From Campylobacter ureolyticus ACS-301-V-Sch3b (GTDB lineage: Bacteria > Campylobacterota > Campylobacteria > Campylobacterales > Campylobacteraceae), in contig NZ_KE340327.1 of the NCBI RefSeq assembly GCF_000413435.1, positions 257,667 to 321,666 of the forward strand: a stretch of 64,000 bases of DNA, read 5' to 3'. The translations under genes were made by a program, and so were the position numbers. Shown here piece after piece: positions 48,234-57,462 of this stretch (positions within the stretch are counted from its first letter, which is position 1; every line of letters begins with the position of its first letter). Under the pieces are notes generated by a model. The model saw nothing but the letters and a program-made list of their open reading frames with translations. It searched no databases and had not been told where the DNA came from.

Positions 48234-49514
48234 TTAAGCTATAAAATCTGGATATTCCCACACTATTTTTCCACTTTTTATGGTTATAAAAGCTATGCCT
48301 TTTAGTTTTTTACCAAGAAGTGGGGAATTTAAAGACTTTGATTTATTTAAAAACTCATCATACATATACTCTAAGTTTGGATCTATTATAGTAATATCAG
48401 CTAAAAATCCCTCTTTGATCTCACCTTTGTTTTTTAAATTTAAAATTTTAGCAGGATTAAAAGAAGTTAGCCTTACCATATCGTTTAAATCTATAACATC
48501 TTCTTCAACAAGTTTTAAAGTAAGCGGTATAAGTGTTTGAAGTCCTAAAATTCCAAAACTCGCTTTGTCAAATTCTGTAAATTTATCATCTACATTATGC
48601 GGTGCATGATCTGTTGCGATGACATCTATAAGCCCATCTTTTAAGGCCTTTCTAATAGCAAGTTTATCACTTTCTTCTCTTAAAGGTGGAGACATTTTAA
48701 AATTTGTATTATAGTCCATTAAGCACTCATCTGTAAAGCTAAAATGATGCGGTGTAGCCTCACAAGTTACATTTATACCATCTTCTTTTGCTCTTTTTAT
48801 AAGTTTTAGTGAATACTCTGAGCTAACATGTGCAATATGAATATGCCCGCCTGTTAACTTTGCTAAAAGCATATCACGACTTGCCATAATCTCTTCTTTT
48901 TCTCTTGCCATACCTTTTAAGCCTAGAATTGCTGAAACTTTTCCCTCATGCATTACACCACTTCTACACATTGAACAGTCTTCACAATGACTTATAACAA
49001 ACGATCCAAAATGCTTTGAATACTCAAGTGCTGCACGCATGACATCACTAGAACTTACTGGAAGCCCGTCATCACTAAACGCCACAGCCCCAGCACTTAT
49101 CATATCACCCATCTCAGTTATGCCCTCACCTTTTAGGCTTTTTGAAATAGCGCCAATTGGCAAAAGATCTATAAGTCCTCTTCTTTTAGCTTTTTGTATC
49201 ATATCTCTTGTGATGGCAGCATTATCATTTACTGGATTTGTATTTGCCATAGGAAGTGCAGTTGTCACACCACCTGCAACTGCACACTCGCTTCCTGAAT
49301 TAATATCATCTTTATACTCATATCCAGGATCTCGAAAGTGCACATGCATGTCAATTAAACCTGGCATTACAAGCATATTTTTAGCATCTATTATCTTATC
49401 AGCTTCTAAAATTTCATCAGTTATTTTTACAATTTTATCATTTTCTATTAAAATATTTGCTTTTTTTGAACTATCATGATTTATTATAAGACCATTTTTT
49501 ATTAGAGTTTTCAC
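48234..49514 (-). CDS. pyrC: Dihydroorotase, class I
   Basis: 426-residue amidohydrolase that closes carbamoyl-aspartate to dihydroorotate. Zinc motif DMHVHFRDPGYE (near 57-68), then SHCED, IAHVSS and the catalytic ATDHAPH near 300. The length and motif set match the PyrC type linked to aspartate carbamoyltransferase. It overlaps pyrB by 4 bases, and the two enzymes act in sequence. Confidence 0.94.
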   Translation of the reverse strand: MKTLIKNGLIINHDSSKKANILIENDKIVKITDEILEADKIIDAKNMLVMPGLIDMHVHFRDPGYEYKDDINSGSECAVAGGVTTALPMANTNPVNDNAAITRDMIQKAKRRGLIDLLPIGAISKSLKGEGITEMGDMISAGAVAFSDDGLPVSSSDVMRAALEYSKHFGSFVISHCEDCSMCRSGVMHEGKVSAILGLKGMAREKEEIMASRDMLLAKLTGGHIHIAHVSSEYSLKLIKRAKEDGINVTCEATPHHFSFTDECLMDYNTNFKMSPPLREESDKLAIRKALKDGLIDVIATDHAPHNVDDKFTEFDKASFGILGLQTLIPLTLKLVEEDVIDLNDMVRLTSFNPAKILNLKNKGEIKEGFLADITIIDPNLEYMYDEFLNKSKSLNSPLLGKKLKGIAFITIKSGKIVWEYPDFIA

Positions 49515-50440
49515 GCTTTTCTCCTATTTGAGTTTAAAATATCTAAAATAGCCATTCTTACAGCAACTCCATTTTCAACTTGGTTAAATACCATATTAAA
49601 ATCCCCTTCAAGTACATCTGAATTTACTTCAACGCCTCTATTTATAGGACCTGGATGCATTATTAAAGGATCATTTGCTAAAAGAACTCTTGCCTTTGTA
49701 AGTCCAAAAAATTTACTATATTCACGGTTGCTTGGAAAAGGTGTTGAAGCGTTTTGTCTTTCAAGCTGAACTCTAAGCATTATAATAACATCAGCTCCAT
49801 CAACTGCTTCTTCCATATCTTTTGCTACCTTGCAACCAAAAGCCTCTACGCCAAGTGGCATCATCATTGGTGGTCCAAAAAGTGTTAATTTAGCACCAAA
49901 TTTACTCATTGCCCAAATATCACTTCTTGCAACCCTGCTATGCTCGATATCGCCTATAATAGAAATTTTAAGATTTTTTAAATCACCTTTATGTTCCATT
50001 ATGGTAAAAATATCTAAAAGTCCTTGAGAAGGATGTTCATTTAACCCATCGCCTGCATTTACAACTGATGAAGTTGTGTGTTTTGCGATAAATGATGCAG
50101 CCCCTGAGGAAAAATGTCTAAGGACAAAAATATCAGTTTTCATGGCTTCTAGGTTATTGATGGTATCCATTAAAGTTTCGCCTTTTTTTGTACTACTACT
50201 TGCAGCTGAAAAATTTATAGCATCAGCACCAAGTCTTTTAGCAGCAGTTTCAAAAGAAATTCTAGTTCTAGTTGAGTTTTCAAAAAAAGCGTTTATCACA
50301 GTTTTGCCACGCAAAGCATCACTTTTTTTAATATCACTATTGTTTAGAGCTTTGTATTTTTTAGCTAAGTTTAAAAAACAGCTCATCTCATCGACGCTTA
50401 AATCCCTAAGTCCAAGTAAGTCTTTTCGTGTGTAATTCAT
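49511..50440 (-). CDS. pyrB: Aspartate carbamoyltransferase catalytic subunit
   Basis: 309 residues. Carbamoyl-phosphate site ENSTRTRISFE, then HPSQGLLDIF, SRVARSDIW and HPGPINRGVE near the end; all typical of ATCase. No regulatory subunit gene (pyrI) is next to it. The start has a GGAGA-like ribosome site. Together with pyrC it covers steps two and three of pyrimidine synthesis. Confidence 0.96.
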   Translation of the reverse strand: MNYTRKDLLGLRDLSVDEMSCFLNLAKKYKALNNSDIKKSDALRGKTVINAFFENSTRTRISFETAAKRLGADAINFSAASSSTKKGETLMDTINNLEAMKTDIFVLRHFSSGAASFIAKHTTSSVVNAGDGLNEHPSQGLLDIFTIMEHKGDLKNLKISIIGDIEHSRVARSDIWAMSKFGAKLTLFGPPMMMPLGVEAFGCKVAKDMEEAVDGADVIIMLRVQLERQNASTPFPSNREYSKFFGLTKARVLLANDPLIMHPGPINRGVEVNSDVLEGDFNMVFNQVENGVAVRMAILDILNSNRRKA

Positions 50441-50544
50441 TGTGTTTCTCCATTTTCGGGAATTTATGATAGCAAATTTTTCCTTAAAATTTGAAAATTT
50501 AACTTTTTAAGATAAAATTTTAATACTTTTTAAAAAGGAAAAAA

Positions 50545-51036
50545 ATGAAAAACATATTTTTAATACTTTCTATTTTAACATTAAATTTGCTTGCAAATGA
50601 TGATGCTATAAACAAAATAGACTCGGTAAATACGGCTTGGAAACTGCTTGGTAAAAATGATAGGATAGAGATAATATCTGTAAAAGATCCAAAAATAGAT
50701 GGAATAACTTGTTTTTTATCTTACGCTAAAAAAGGTGGAGCAAGCGAAATAGTAGGACTTGAAGAAGATACTAGCAATGCCTCAGTTTCATGTGTGCAAA
50801 CTGCAAAAAAGATTACCATAAAAGAAGATATCTCAAAAGACAAAGAAAATATTTTTAAAAAACGAAGTTCAGTTTTATTTAAAAAAACGCAAGTTGTAAG
50901 AATGTATGATGAAAAAGATAATGCAATAATTTATCTAGCCTACTCTGATAAGTTAGTTGATGGATCTCCTAATAACTCAATTTCGGTAGTTCCATGCAAC
51001 CAAGCAGTTGGAAATGTGTGCGAGTTTATAAAATAA
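50545..51036 (+). CDS. creA: CreA family periplasmic protein
   Basis: 163 residues with a signal peptide (KNIFLILSILTLNLLA). It matches CreA from E. coli along its length: IDSVNTAWKLLG, VKDPKIDGITCFLS, GLEEDTSNASVSC, KKRSSVLFKKTQVVRMYDE and AYSDKLVDGSPNNSISVVP. CreA has no established biochemical role. It is a single plus-strand gene between minus-strand pyrB and a HAD phosphatase gene, with AAAAGGA as ribosome site. C35-like cysteines (ITCFLS and VSCVQ) are conserved and may pair. Confidence 0.9.
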   Translation: MKNIFLILSILTLNLLANDDAINKIDSVNTAWKLLGKNDRIEIISVKDPKIDGITCFLSYAKKGGASEIVGLEEDTSNASVSCVQTAKKITIKEDISKDKENIFKKRSSVLFKKTQVVRMYDEKDNAIIYLAYSDKLVDGSPNNSISVVPCNQAVGNVCEFIK

Positions 51037-51067
51037 TTGAAATTTGCTAAGATTTTAAGTAAATTTT

Positions 51068-51706
51068 TTATTTTAAATTTATAATATTCCAACCTTTTTC
51101 AAGTGCTATTTTTCTTAACTTATCATCAGGGTTTATACAGTTTGTAGAGTGTGCAAACTCACACATTGCAAGATCATTTATCGAATCTGTATAAAAAACT
51201 ATTTTTTGTGGATTTAAATTTTTGTTTTTTAAATAAATTTTTAAAGCCTCAACTTTGCCCTCTTGAAAACTTAAAGGAGGTATAAACTCATCTGTATAAT
51301 GAGAGTTTTTAACCACTAGATTTACGCCAATTGCCTCTTTTACTCCAAGGTATTTTGAAACTGGATTTACTATATAAGATGGTGTTGCTGAAATTATCAA
51401 ATTTGGAGTTAGAGTTTTTATCCAAATTTTAGCTTCATTATAAATAATAGGTTTAATTTTAGTTTCTAAAAACTCAGGTATTAAGTTTGAAATTTCATCC
51501 AAACTAAGGCTTTTTAGTGAAGTTATTGAAAATTTCAAATACTCTTCCATATTAAGCTTTCCTTCATCATAAAGCTCTATCATTTTTTGATTTTCTCTTA
51601 TAAAATCATCTTTTAAAATACCTTTTTCAAGTAAAAATTCGTGCCACAAATCATAACTATCACCATTAATTAGTGTTTTATCAAGATCAAAAACTGTTAA
51701 AGTCAT
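51068..51706 (-). CDS. HAD-IB family phosphatase (SerB-like)
   Basis: 212 residues, HAD hydrolase: motif I FDLDKTLINGDS (6-17), motif II serine in LIISATPSYI, lysine in FQEGKVEAL, motif IV TDSINDLAMCE. This is the broad SerB/HAD-IB group; it could be a phosphoserine phosphatase or act on another phosphate ester. The patatin gene ends 8 bases upstream of its start, so the two may be cotranscribed. Confidence 0.85.
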   Translation of the reverse strand: MTLTVFDLDKTLINGDSYDLWHEFLLEKGILKDDFIRENQKMIELYDEGKLNMEEYLKFSITSLKSLSLDEISNLIPEFLETKIKPIIYNEAKIWIKTLTPNLIISATPSYIVNPVSKYLGVKEAIGVNLVVKNSHYTDEFIPPLSFQEGKVEALKIYLKNKNLNPQKIVFYTDSINDLAMCEFAHSTNCINPDDKLRKIALEKGWNIINLK

Positions 51707-51714
51707 AATTTTCC

Positions 51715-52497
51715 TTATCTAAATTTTTCTTCATCAACACTATTATAACCAAGTTCAAAAAGCTCATCAAAGTTTTTAAAACTAAAAAGTGAATATTTTT
51801 TAATCAAATTTGATGAAATGTAAATTGTATCTTTTGATATTTTTGGCTTTTGGGGACTAAGCATAACTCTTAAGGCTCTATTTACGCCAGTTATTAGATT
51901 AAAATCATCTTTAAATTTTGGTTTTTTAAAAGGAAGTGAGATATCATATTTATTTATCAAATTTGAAATTGGCTGTAAATCAACAGCTACGGTTTTTTCT
52001 TTAAATTTTTCAAAAGGTTTTGTTGGGAGATTGTCTTTAAATCCACCATCTGCTAAAAAATAGTTATCATATTTTACCGCTTCAAAGATAGGTATTAATG
52101 CACAACTTCCCAAAACTATTTTTAAAGTATCGCCTTTATTAAAGTAAATTATCTCACCACTTTTTAAATCAAGTGCCGATAAATAAACAGGAATTTTAAG
52201 GTCTTCTAAGCGTTCAAATTTAAGCAAATTTTGTATAATTTTGTTGTTAAGCTTAATTTTTGCAAAGCTTTTAAAGTCTAAATTTAAACTAAATGCGCTT
52301 TTAAACTCATTAGTTTTAATAATTTCTAAAATTTCAAGCGGTTTAAATCCACTTGCATACGCCACAGCTACAAATGATCCTATACTTGCCCCACTAATGC
52401 GCTTTACATAAACGCCAATTTCATCAAGTTTTTGAAGAACGCCTAAATGATATGCGCCTCTTGCGGCTCCGCCTGAAAGTGATAAGTTTATATCCAA
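51715..52497 (-). CDS. Patatin-like phospholipase
   Basis: 260-residue RssA-type patatin. Oxyanion loop SGGAARGAYHLGVL (8-21), nucleophile S38 in GASIG, and the dyad aspartate in LADGGFKDN near 149. It likely hydrolyses acyl groups from lipids at the cytoplasmic side; no signal peptide. It is separated from the upstream cytochrome gene by a terminator. Confidence 0.88.
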   Translation of the reverse strand: MDINLSLSGGAARGAYHLGVLQKLDEIGVYVKRISGASIGSFVAVAYASGFKPLEILEIIKTNEFKSAFSLNLDFKSFAKIKLNNKIIQNLLKFERLEDLKIPVYLSALDLKSGEIIYFNKGDTLKIVLGSCALIPIFEAVKYDNYFLADGGFKDNLPTKPFEKFKEKTVAVDLQPISNLINKYDISLPFKKPKFKDDFNLITGVNRALRVMLSPQKPKISKDTIYISSNLIKKYSLFSFKNFDELFELGYNSVDEEKFR

Positions 52498-52545
52498 AAT
52501 TAAGCCTTTTATTTAAATGCTTAATTTTACAGATTGTTTTTAAAC

Positions 52546-52569
52546 AAATGCCCAAAAATTTGGGCATTT
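52546..52569 (-). terminator. Terminator after the flavocytochrome operon
   Basis: AAATGCCCAA and TTGGGCATTT pair perfectly around an AAAT loop (52546-52569), just after the cytochrome c stop at 52573 on the minus strand and followed by T-rich sequence. It separates the operon from the patatin gene. Confidence 0.75.
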
Positions 52570-52572
52570 TAA

Positions 52573-52929
52573 TTACTCTTTTGATAAGTACTTACCTAAA
52601 GCTTTTAGTTCCTCATCATTTATCTCAACTTTTCTAAAAAAAGGCATACTATGCTTTCCCTCTCTTACAAAAAACTCAATCAACTCAGGATTTAAATCAT
52701 CTCTTTTTGTTAATTCAGCAGGAATTGAACCTTGATATAATACTTGTAATGCATTTGTTCCTGGCATATTTGCCCCATGACATGGAAGACACCAATAATT
52801 ATAAATTTCTTCTCCTGTTTTTGGCATCTTTGCCTCAACGCCACCACTTAAAGCATCTTTTTCTTTAGCATTTAAATTTATAAAACAAACAATTCCTATA
52901 AAAATCACAATCTTAACTAAGTTTTTCAT
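52573..52929 (-). CDS. Periplasmic monohaem cytochrome c, probable electron acceptor subunit of the flavocytochrome
   Basis: 118 residues with a signal peptide (KNLVKIVIFIGIVCFINLNA). Haem site C47-L-P-C50-H51 and probable axial M95 in HSMPFF, so class I cytochrome c. The ATG overlaps the FAD subunit gene by 17 bases. In p-cresol methylhydroxylase a small cytochrome c binds each flavoprotein and takes electrons one at a time; size and gene order fit that role. The final acceptor is not visible here. Confidence 0.85.
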   Translation of the reverse strand: MKNLVKIVIFIGIVCFINLNAKEKDALSGGVEAKMPKTGEEIYNYWCLPCHGANMPGTNALQVLYQGSIPAELTKRDDLNPELIEFFVREGKHSMPFFRKVEINDEELKALGKYLSKE

Positions 52930-54547
52930 CTTTTTTTCCTCTTAAATGTTTTGGCCAAATTCCACCTCTTCCTGGTGCAATTATCCCATTTGGATCTATT
53001 GCGTCTTTTAACTCTTGTGTAAATCTTTTTAATATATGGTTATTAAAAGAATATACATTATAAACATCATCTTGAAAAGTTGGAGCAGCCCTATAATCTC
53101 CCCAGCCATTTTCTGCAGCAACTTCAATCATCTTTCTATAAGCTTTTCTTAAATTTTTATTATGCTCAATATCTGTTCTTGAGTTTCCAAAATTTAGCAT
53201 AAAACAAAACGCTCTATACATCCAGCTTCTAGGATGTGAAAATGGTGTAATCGGCGAAGGCATGCCAAGCTCGTGAAAAACATCTATATATACCTCTTGA
53301 CATTTTAAAAGCTCTTTTCCATCTCTTGGTATAATTGGCGAAAACCACACATGCCCATCTTGAGGCTCTAAACTTTCTCCTCTTGTACTAAGCCAAAAAA
53401 TCTCCATATTTGGAATTCCAAGGGAAATTTTATGTTTCATTTTACTAATATCATCTTTGCTTAAAGGAAGTGAAAACTCTTGAACGAGCTTGAAATTTGA
53501 ACCCTCAACTTCATCAAATCTACTTTTTATATAGTTGGCATTTGCTCTAACTGATTCTTTGTTTCCATAAATTGGGATATCAATTTGCCAGTAAGGAATT
53601 TTATTATTTAACGCGTAGTTTTGAATTTTTTCAAGATCTGGTTTGCCACCATTTGAGGTTAGATATGATTTTAACTCAGCATTCATCTCTTTACCATGAG
53701 GTGGATTTAAAGGACTTCTATAAAGTGGCCAACCGATAATAAAAGAATCTTCCAAATAGTTTAATATCTCAACTATTTTTATTAAGTCATCTCTTTTTTT
53801 AGCTTCCAATGAGTAAAGTGCGTAATACTCAGGTTTAGGCATAAGCCAAAAGCCCATTTTTGTAACGATTCCAAAATTTGATTGAGCAAAAAGACCATCT
53901 AAGTAAGCACCATATCCATATTTGTTTTCAGCAAAAGTTTTAGCTCCAGGTAAAGCTCCCATGCCAGTTCGCATTATCTCACCATTTGCTAAAACAACTT
54001 CCATTCCGCAATGTGCTCCAAAATGATCTCTATACATTCCATAAGTATATCCCCAACCATGATCAAGTGCATTTCCAACAGGACTTCCCCAACCAGGATC
54101 TGGCATATCCATAAAAACATTTAAGTTATTATCTTCGCAGTATTTATAAAAGTCAAAATAACTAACACCTGGTTCTAAAATACAGAAATTTCTCTTATCA
54201 TCAACTTCTATGATTTTATTCATTCTTTTTAAGTCAATTACTATATCACCACGGTTATTTGGGGCTGAAGAGCCATAGCCTAAATTTTTGCCTGTTGAGA
54301 TAGGAAAAAGTGGTGTTTTAAACTCATTTGCTACTTTAACAATTTTACTTACCTCTTCGGCAGTTTTAGGAGTTATTGCTAGTGATGGGATTGGCTCAGT
54401 TTCTTCATCCCATTCAGGAGAATAAGCATCTCTATACAAATATATATCTTTTTGATTATCTATAACATTATCTTCGCCTACAATTTCTTTAAATTTTTTT
54501 ACAGCTTTTTTAAAATTTTCAACACTTACACCATTTGGTAAAATCAT
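52913..54547 (-). CDS. FAD-linked oxidoreductase of the vanillyl-alcohol oxidase / p-cresol methylhydroxylase family
   Basis: 544 residues. An N-terminal FAD-binding PCMH domain (about 50-235; PISTGKNLGYGSSAP, PVGNALDHGWGYT, GMEVVLANGE, MGFWLMPKP) and a C-terminal substrate cap domain. H399 in DGHVWFSP aligns by eye with VAO H422, which binds FAD covalently; PchF uses a nearby tyrosine, and here the aligned LYNW segment reads LSTR. Y485-R486 in GWGDYR match the phenolate-binding pair Y503-R504 of VAO, and the tail DPNGIIAPGRGGIWP is family-typical. No signal peptide. Substrate is probably a para-substituted phenol; p-cresol, 4-ethylphenol or vanillyl-type alcohols are options. Flanked by a Tat-signal gene and a cytochrome c gene. 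Confidence 0.85.
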   Translation of the reverse strand: MILPNGVSVENFKKAVKKFKEIVGEDNVIDNQKDIYLYRDAYSPEWDEETEPIPSLAITPKTAEEVSKIVKVANEFKTPLFPISTGKNLGYGSSAPNNRGDIVIDLKRMNKIIEVDDKRNFCILEPGVSYFDFYKYCEDNNLNVFMDMPDPGWGSPVGNALDHGWGYTYGMYRDHFGAHCGMEVVLANGEIMRTGMGALPGAKTFAENKYGYGAYLDGLFAQSNFGIVTKMGFWLMPKPEYYALYSLEAKKRDDLIKIVEILNYLEDSFIIGWPLYRSPLNPPHGKEMNAELKSYLTSNGGKPDLEKIQNYALNNKIPYWQIDIPIYGNKESVRANANYIKSRFDEVEGSNFKLVQEFSLPLSKDDISKMKHKISLGIPNMEIFWLSTRGESLEPQDGHVWFSPIIPRDGKELLKCQEVYIDVFHELGMPSPITPFSHPRSWMYRAFCFMLNFGNSRTDIEHNKNLRKAYRKMIEVAAENGWGDYRAAPTFQDDVYNVYSFNNHILKRFTQELKDAIDPNGIIAPGRGGIWPKHLRGKKDEKLS

Positions 54548-54945
54548 GCTAAACTCCTTTTTATATTTAGATTACTGCTTGGAAATAAAATCCAAGATAT
54601 CAAACCATCATCTAAAACTTTTTCTTTACTTTGATAGTAAAAATCTTTTGCTATATTCTTAATAACAAAAAAAGTTTCTTTTGATGTTATGCCAGATGAG
54701 ATAAAGTCATTTTTAAATTTATCTTTTAAATCAAAATAAATCTCACTTACATCTTGATTTATCCTTAGTTTTTCTTTATTTACAAAAGTAAATGCATAGT
54801 TTTTGCTTATTTTTAAATTTTCATCATAGATTAAGAAATTCTTATCTTCAAATTTAAAAGAATCAGCAAAAGAGTAATTAGAAAGAAAAAAAGTAGATAA
54901 AACGCCAGTTTTTAAAAAATCTCTTCTTGAAATTTCACTCATCAT
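54544..54945 (-). CDS. Small Tat-signal protein of the flavocytochrome operon
   Basis: 133 residues with a clear twin-arginine motif (SRRDFLK, R7-R8), a short hydrophobic stretch and a cleavage-like FADS. The mature part is about 105 residues, charged, with no known domain. The ATG pair at 54945/54942 follows AAAGGAG; the second fits spacing better. It overlaps the FAD gene by 4 bases. In gluconate-dehydrogenase-type enzymes, a small Tat-signal subunit carries a leaderless FAD subunit through the membrane; the same arrangement is inferred here. Confidence 0.75.
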   Translation of the reverse strand: MMSEISRRDFLKTGVLSTFFLSNYSFADSFKFEDKNFLIYDENLKISKNYAFTFVNKEKLRINQDVSEIYFDLKDKFKNDFISSGITSKETFFVIKNIAKDFYYQSKEKVLDDGLISWILFPSSNLNIKRSLA

Positions 54946-55104
54946 TTAACTCCTTTTATATGATAATGTAACTTAAAAGTTATTTTATCAAATCAAATAA
55001 AAATTTAAAATAGAAATTAAAAATTAGATATTTTTTTTAAAGATAGATTAATATTTTAAAATATATTCATAAAAAAATTATAATTATTAGAAATTTTAAA
55101 ATTT

Positions 55105-56406
55105 TTAATCAAGTAAAATAAGTTTTGTGATTTTATTTAAAAGTAAGTTGCTTTGCATAATATTTGGATTATTTTGACCTATTTTTAAAGATGTGATTGC
55201 AGTTTGACCAATTAAAGCTCGTCCATTATCTACTGTTTTTAAGCCCCAAACATTATGAATAACACTAACTTCACCATTTATAATACCACTATAAAGCATA
55301 ATGTGCCCTGGCATATAAATAAGAGCTAGATATGGCGTAGCATTTTGTTTTATTGTTTCAAGCTTTTCATCACTGCTTAAAAAACTTAAATCTATGCTTT
55401 TATGCCCGACAGTTTGGGCTTTTGAGTTTCTTCCAAGCCATACGCCAAAAGATGTCATAACATCTTTTGTAAAAAGTGAACAATCTCTATAATATCCAAA
55501 CCCACCCCAACCATAAGGCTCACCCAAAATACTATTTATTACTTTTTTAACATTTTCATCATTTAAAGCAGCAGGAAATTTAGAAGCACTTTTTTTAGAA
55601 ATTTTATAATTTTCTAAACCATGTTTTGTGAAAATTTCACCATAATAATACTTATCGTCATATCTATGAAGCATTAAAAGTGTCCCAACTCTTGCATTTA
55701 ATAAAAACTTATTATTTAAATTAAAAAGTGGTATTTTATCCTCTAAAATAGTTATAAATTTAGAATTTTTTATTAAATTTGTTTCATTTTGCGATAAAAT
55801 TTTTATATCTCTTGCATCTATCCAACCCCAAGCAGAGTCAGTTTGTACAAAAACAAAATCTCTGTTTTTACTAAAATGAGAAATTAAAACTGGGTAATTA
55901 ACTCCTAAAGTTGAGTTTGCAAAATAATCAAACGGATAGCCCTCGCCTGCATCTTTAAAGCTTGTGAAAATTGGTTCATTTGTTGGAGCATTTCTTAAAA
56001 AAGTATTTTTTAAAGTAATTGCAGGAAGAAATAACTCACCAAATTTATTAGTATTTGCATTTTCATAAATTTCATCAAAGAATTTATCATCATAAACTCT
56101 TCTACTTGGTGAATAATATTTTTTATGTTTTGTGTTTTTATATGCATTTAACGCCCAAAAAGCCTCTTTTTTAGAAATTTTGGGTCTGTTTTCTTGACTA
56201 AAATCCCAAACTCTAAAAAAACGCTCTAAAAATGGTCCTTTATCAAAAAGTTTAGGATTTTTAACTTTTGGTAGAATTTTAGAGTTTTGAGGAAATTCAA
56301 GCTTTAAAATTTCATATTTTTGATTTTGGTTTATTACTTCATTTTTAGTGGCACAACCAGCAAAAAATAAAACTAAAACTAAGCTTAAAAACCACCTCAA
56401 AACCAT
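55105..56406 (-). CDS. SH3/NlpC-P60 domain lipoprotein, probable peptidoglycan endopeptidase
   Basis: 433 residues. Lipobox cysteine C18 in LFFAGC; two SH3-type segments (about 130-200, with SAWGWIDARDIK, and 215-265); a C-terminal NlpC/P60 domain with catalytic C309 in RDCSLFTKD and H368 in MPGHIMLY. Likely cuts peptide cross-links in the periplasm, as other lipid-anchored NlpC/P60 enzymes do. It lies 12 bases upstream of hemE on the same strand but in the order hemE first, so they are probably cotranscribed. Confidence 0.85.
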   Translation of the reverse strand: MVLRWFLSLVLVLFFAGCATKNEVINQNQKYEILKLEFPQNSKILPKVKNPKLFDKGPFLERFFRVWDFSQENRPKISKKEAFWALNAYKNTKHKKYYSPSRRVYDDKFFDEIYENANTNKFGELFLPAITLKNTFLRNAPTNEPIFTSFKDAGEGYPFDYFANSTLGVNYPVLISHFSKNRDFVFVQTDSAWGWIDARDIKILSQNETNLIKNSKFITILEDKIPLFNLNNKFLLNARVGTLLMLHRYDDKYYYGEIFTKHGLENYKISKKSASKFPAALNDENVKKVINSILGEPYGWGGFGYYRDCSLFTKDVMTSFGVWLGRNSKAQTVGHKSIDLSFLSSDEKLETIKQNATPYLALIYMPGHIMLYSGIINGEVSVIHNVWGLKTVDNGRALIGQTAITSLKIGQNNPNIMQSNLLLNKITKLILLD

Positions 56407-56418
56407 TGTAAAATATCT

Positions 56419-57441
56419 TTATTTGGCCGATAGCTCGTGAACTAAATTTATAAAATATTTTGCATTTTCAACTGGAATGTCAGGTAAAATTCCATGTCCT
56501 AAGTTAAAAATATGAGATTTTCCTTTCATTGTTTTTACTATCTTTTCAACGCTTTCTTTAATAGCATCTTTACTATAAAGACGGCAAGGCTCCATATTTC
56601 CTTGAAGTGTATATTTATGGCTTAAAATATCTCTTGCAAGAGCTAAAGGAGTACTCCAATCAACTCCAAAAACATCGAAATTTCCATCAATTTTATCTAA
56701 ATATGCACTAATACCTTTTGGAAAAACAATAATTGGAATTTCAGGATATTTTGCCTTTAAGTAATCAACAATTTCTAAAATATATTTCCAACTAAAATCA
56801 AAATAAACATCTTTTTCTAACGCACTTGCCCAGCTATCAAAAATTTGAACAGCATTAACGCCAGCTTTTATTTGATTTTCAAGATAAATTTTAGTTGCTT
56901 GTGTAACTTTGCTTAAAATCTGATGTAAAAATTCAGGATTTTGATATAAAAGTTTTTTACATTTTGCATAGTTTTTTGTGCTTCCACCCTCTATCATATA
57001 TGTTGCAACAGTCCAAGGTGCCCCACAAAAACCAATTAATGCTTTGTCTTTTGCAAGTTTTTCTCTAGTGATTTTAATAGTTTCATAAACATAATCTAGA
57101 TTTTTAACAGCTTTTTGGATATCTAGCTTTTTTAAATCCTCTTCACAAACAACTGGATCACTAAAAACTGGACCGCGACCAACTATAAATTCTAAATCCA
57201 TTCCCATTTCCATAGGAACAACCAAAATATCACTAAATAAAATAGCGGCATCAACACCAACTATATCAACTGGTTGAAGTGTAACCTCACTTGCTTTTTT
57301 TGGATTTTTACATAAACTTATAAAACCACCTGCATCTTTTCTAACTGCTCTATATTCAGGTAGATATCTCCCCGCTTGCCTCATCATCCAAACTGGAGTA
57401 TAAGGAACTTCTTTTTTTAAACACGCATCTACAAATATCAT
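56419..57441 (-). CDS. hemE: Uroporphyrinogen decarboxylase
   Basis: 340 residues. N-terminal signature [19 protein letters not shown], then [17 protein letters not shown] and the second signature [18 protein letters not shown] in [10 protein letters not shown] near the end. It removes four carboxyl groups from uroporphyrinogen III in haem synthesis. The length is normal, and the start ATG has an AAAGGA site. Confidence 0.96.
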   Translation of the reverse strand: MIFVDACLKKEVPYTPVWMMRQAGRYLPEYRAVRKDAGGFISLCKNPKKASEVTLQPVDIVGVDAAILFSDILVVPMEMGMDLEFIVGRGPVFSDPVVCEEDLKKLDIQKAVKNLDYVYETIKITREKLAKDKALIGFCGAPWTVATYMIEGGSTKNYAKCKKLLYQNPEFLHQILSKVTQATKIYLENQIKAGVNAVQIFDSWASALEKDVYFDFSWKYILEIVDYLKAKYPEIPIIVFPKGISAYLDKIDGNFDVFGVDWSTPLALARDILSHKYTLQGNMEPCRLYSKDAIKESVEKIVKTMKGKSHIFNLGHGILPDIPVENAKYFINLVHELSAK

Positions 57442-57462
57442 TATTTATCCTTTTATTTGATT

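Noticed and set aside
49039..49479. Long frame opposite pyrC and others like it (for example 20918-21256, 50076-50435)
   Set aside because: Antisense to clear genes, serine/leucine-rich mirror composition, no ribosome sites; shadows of real genes.
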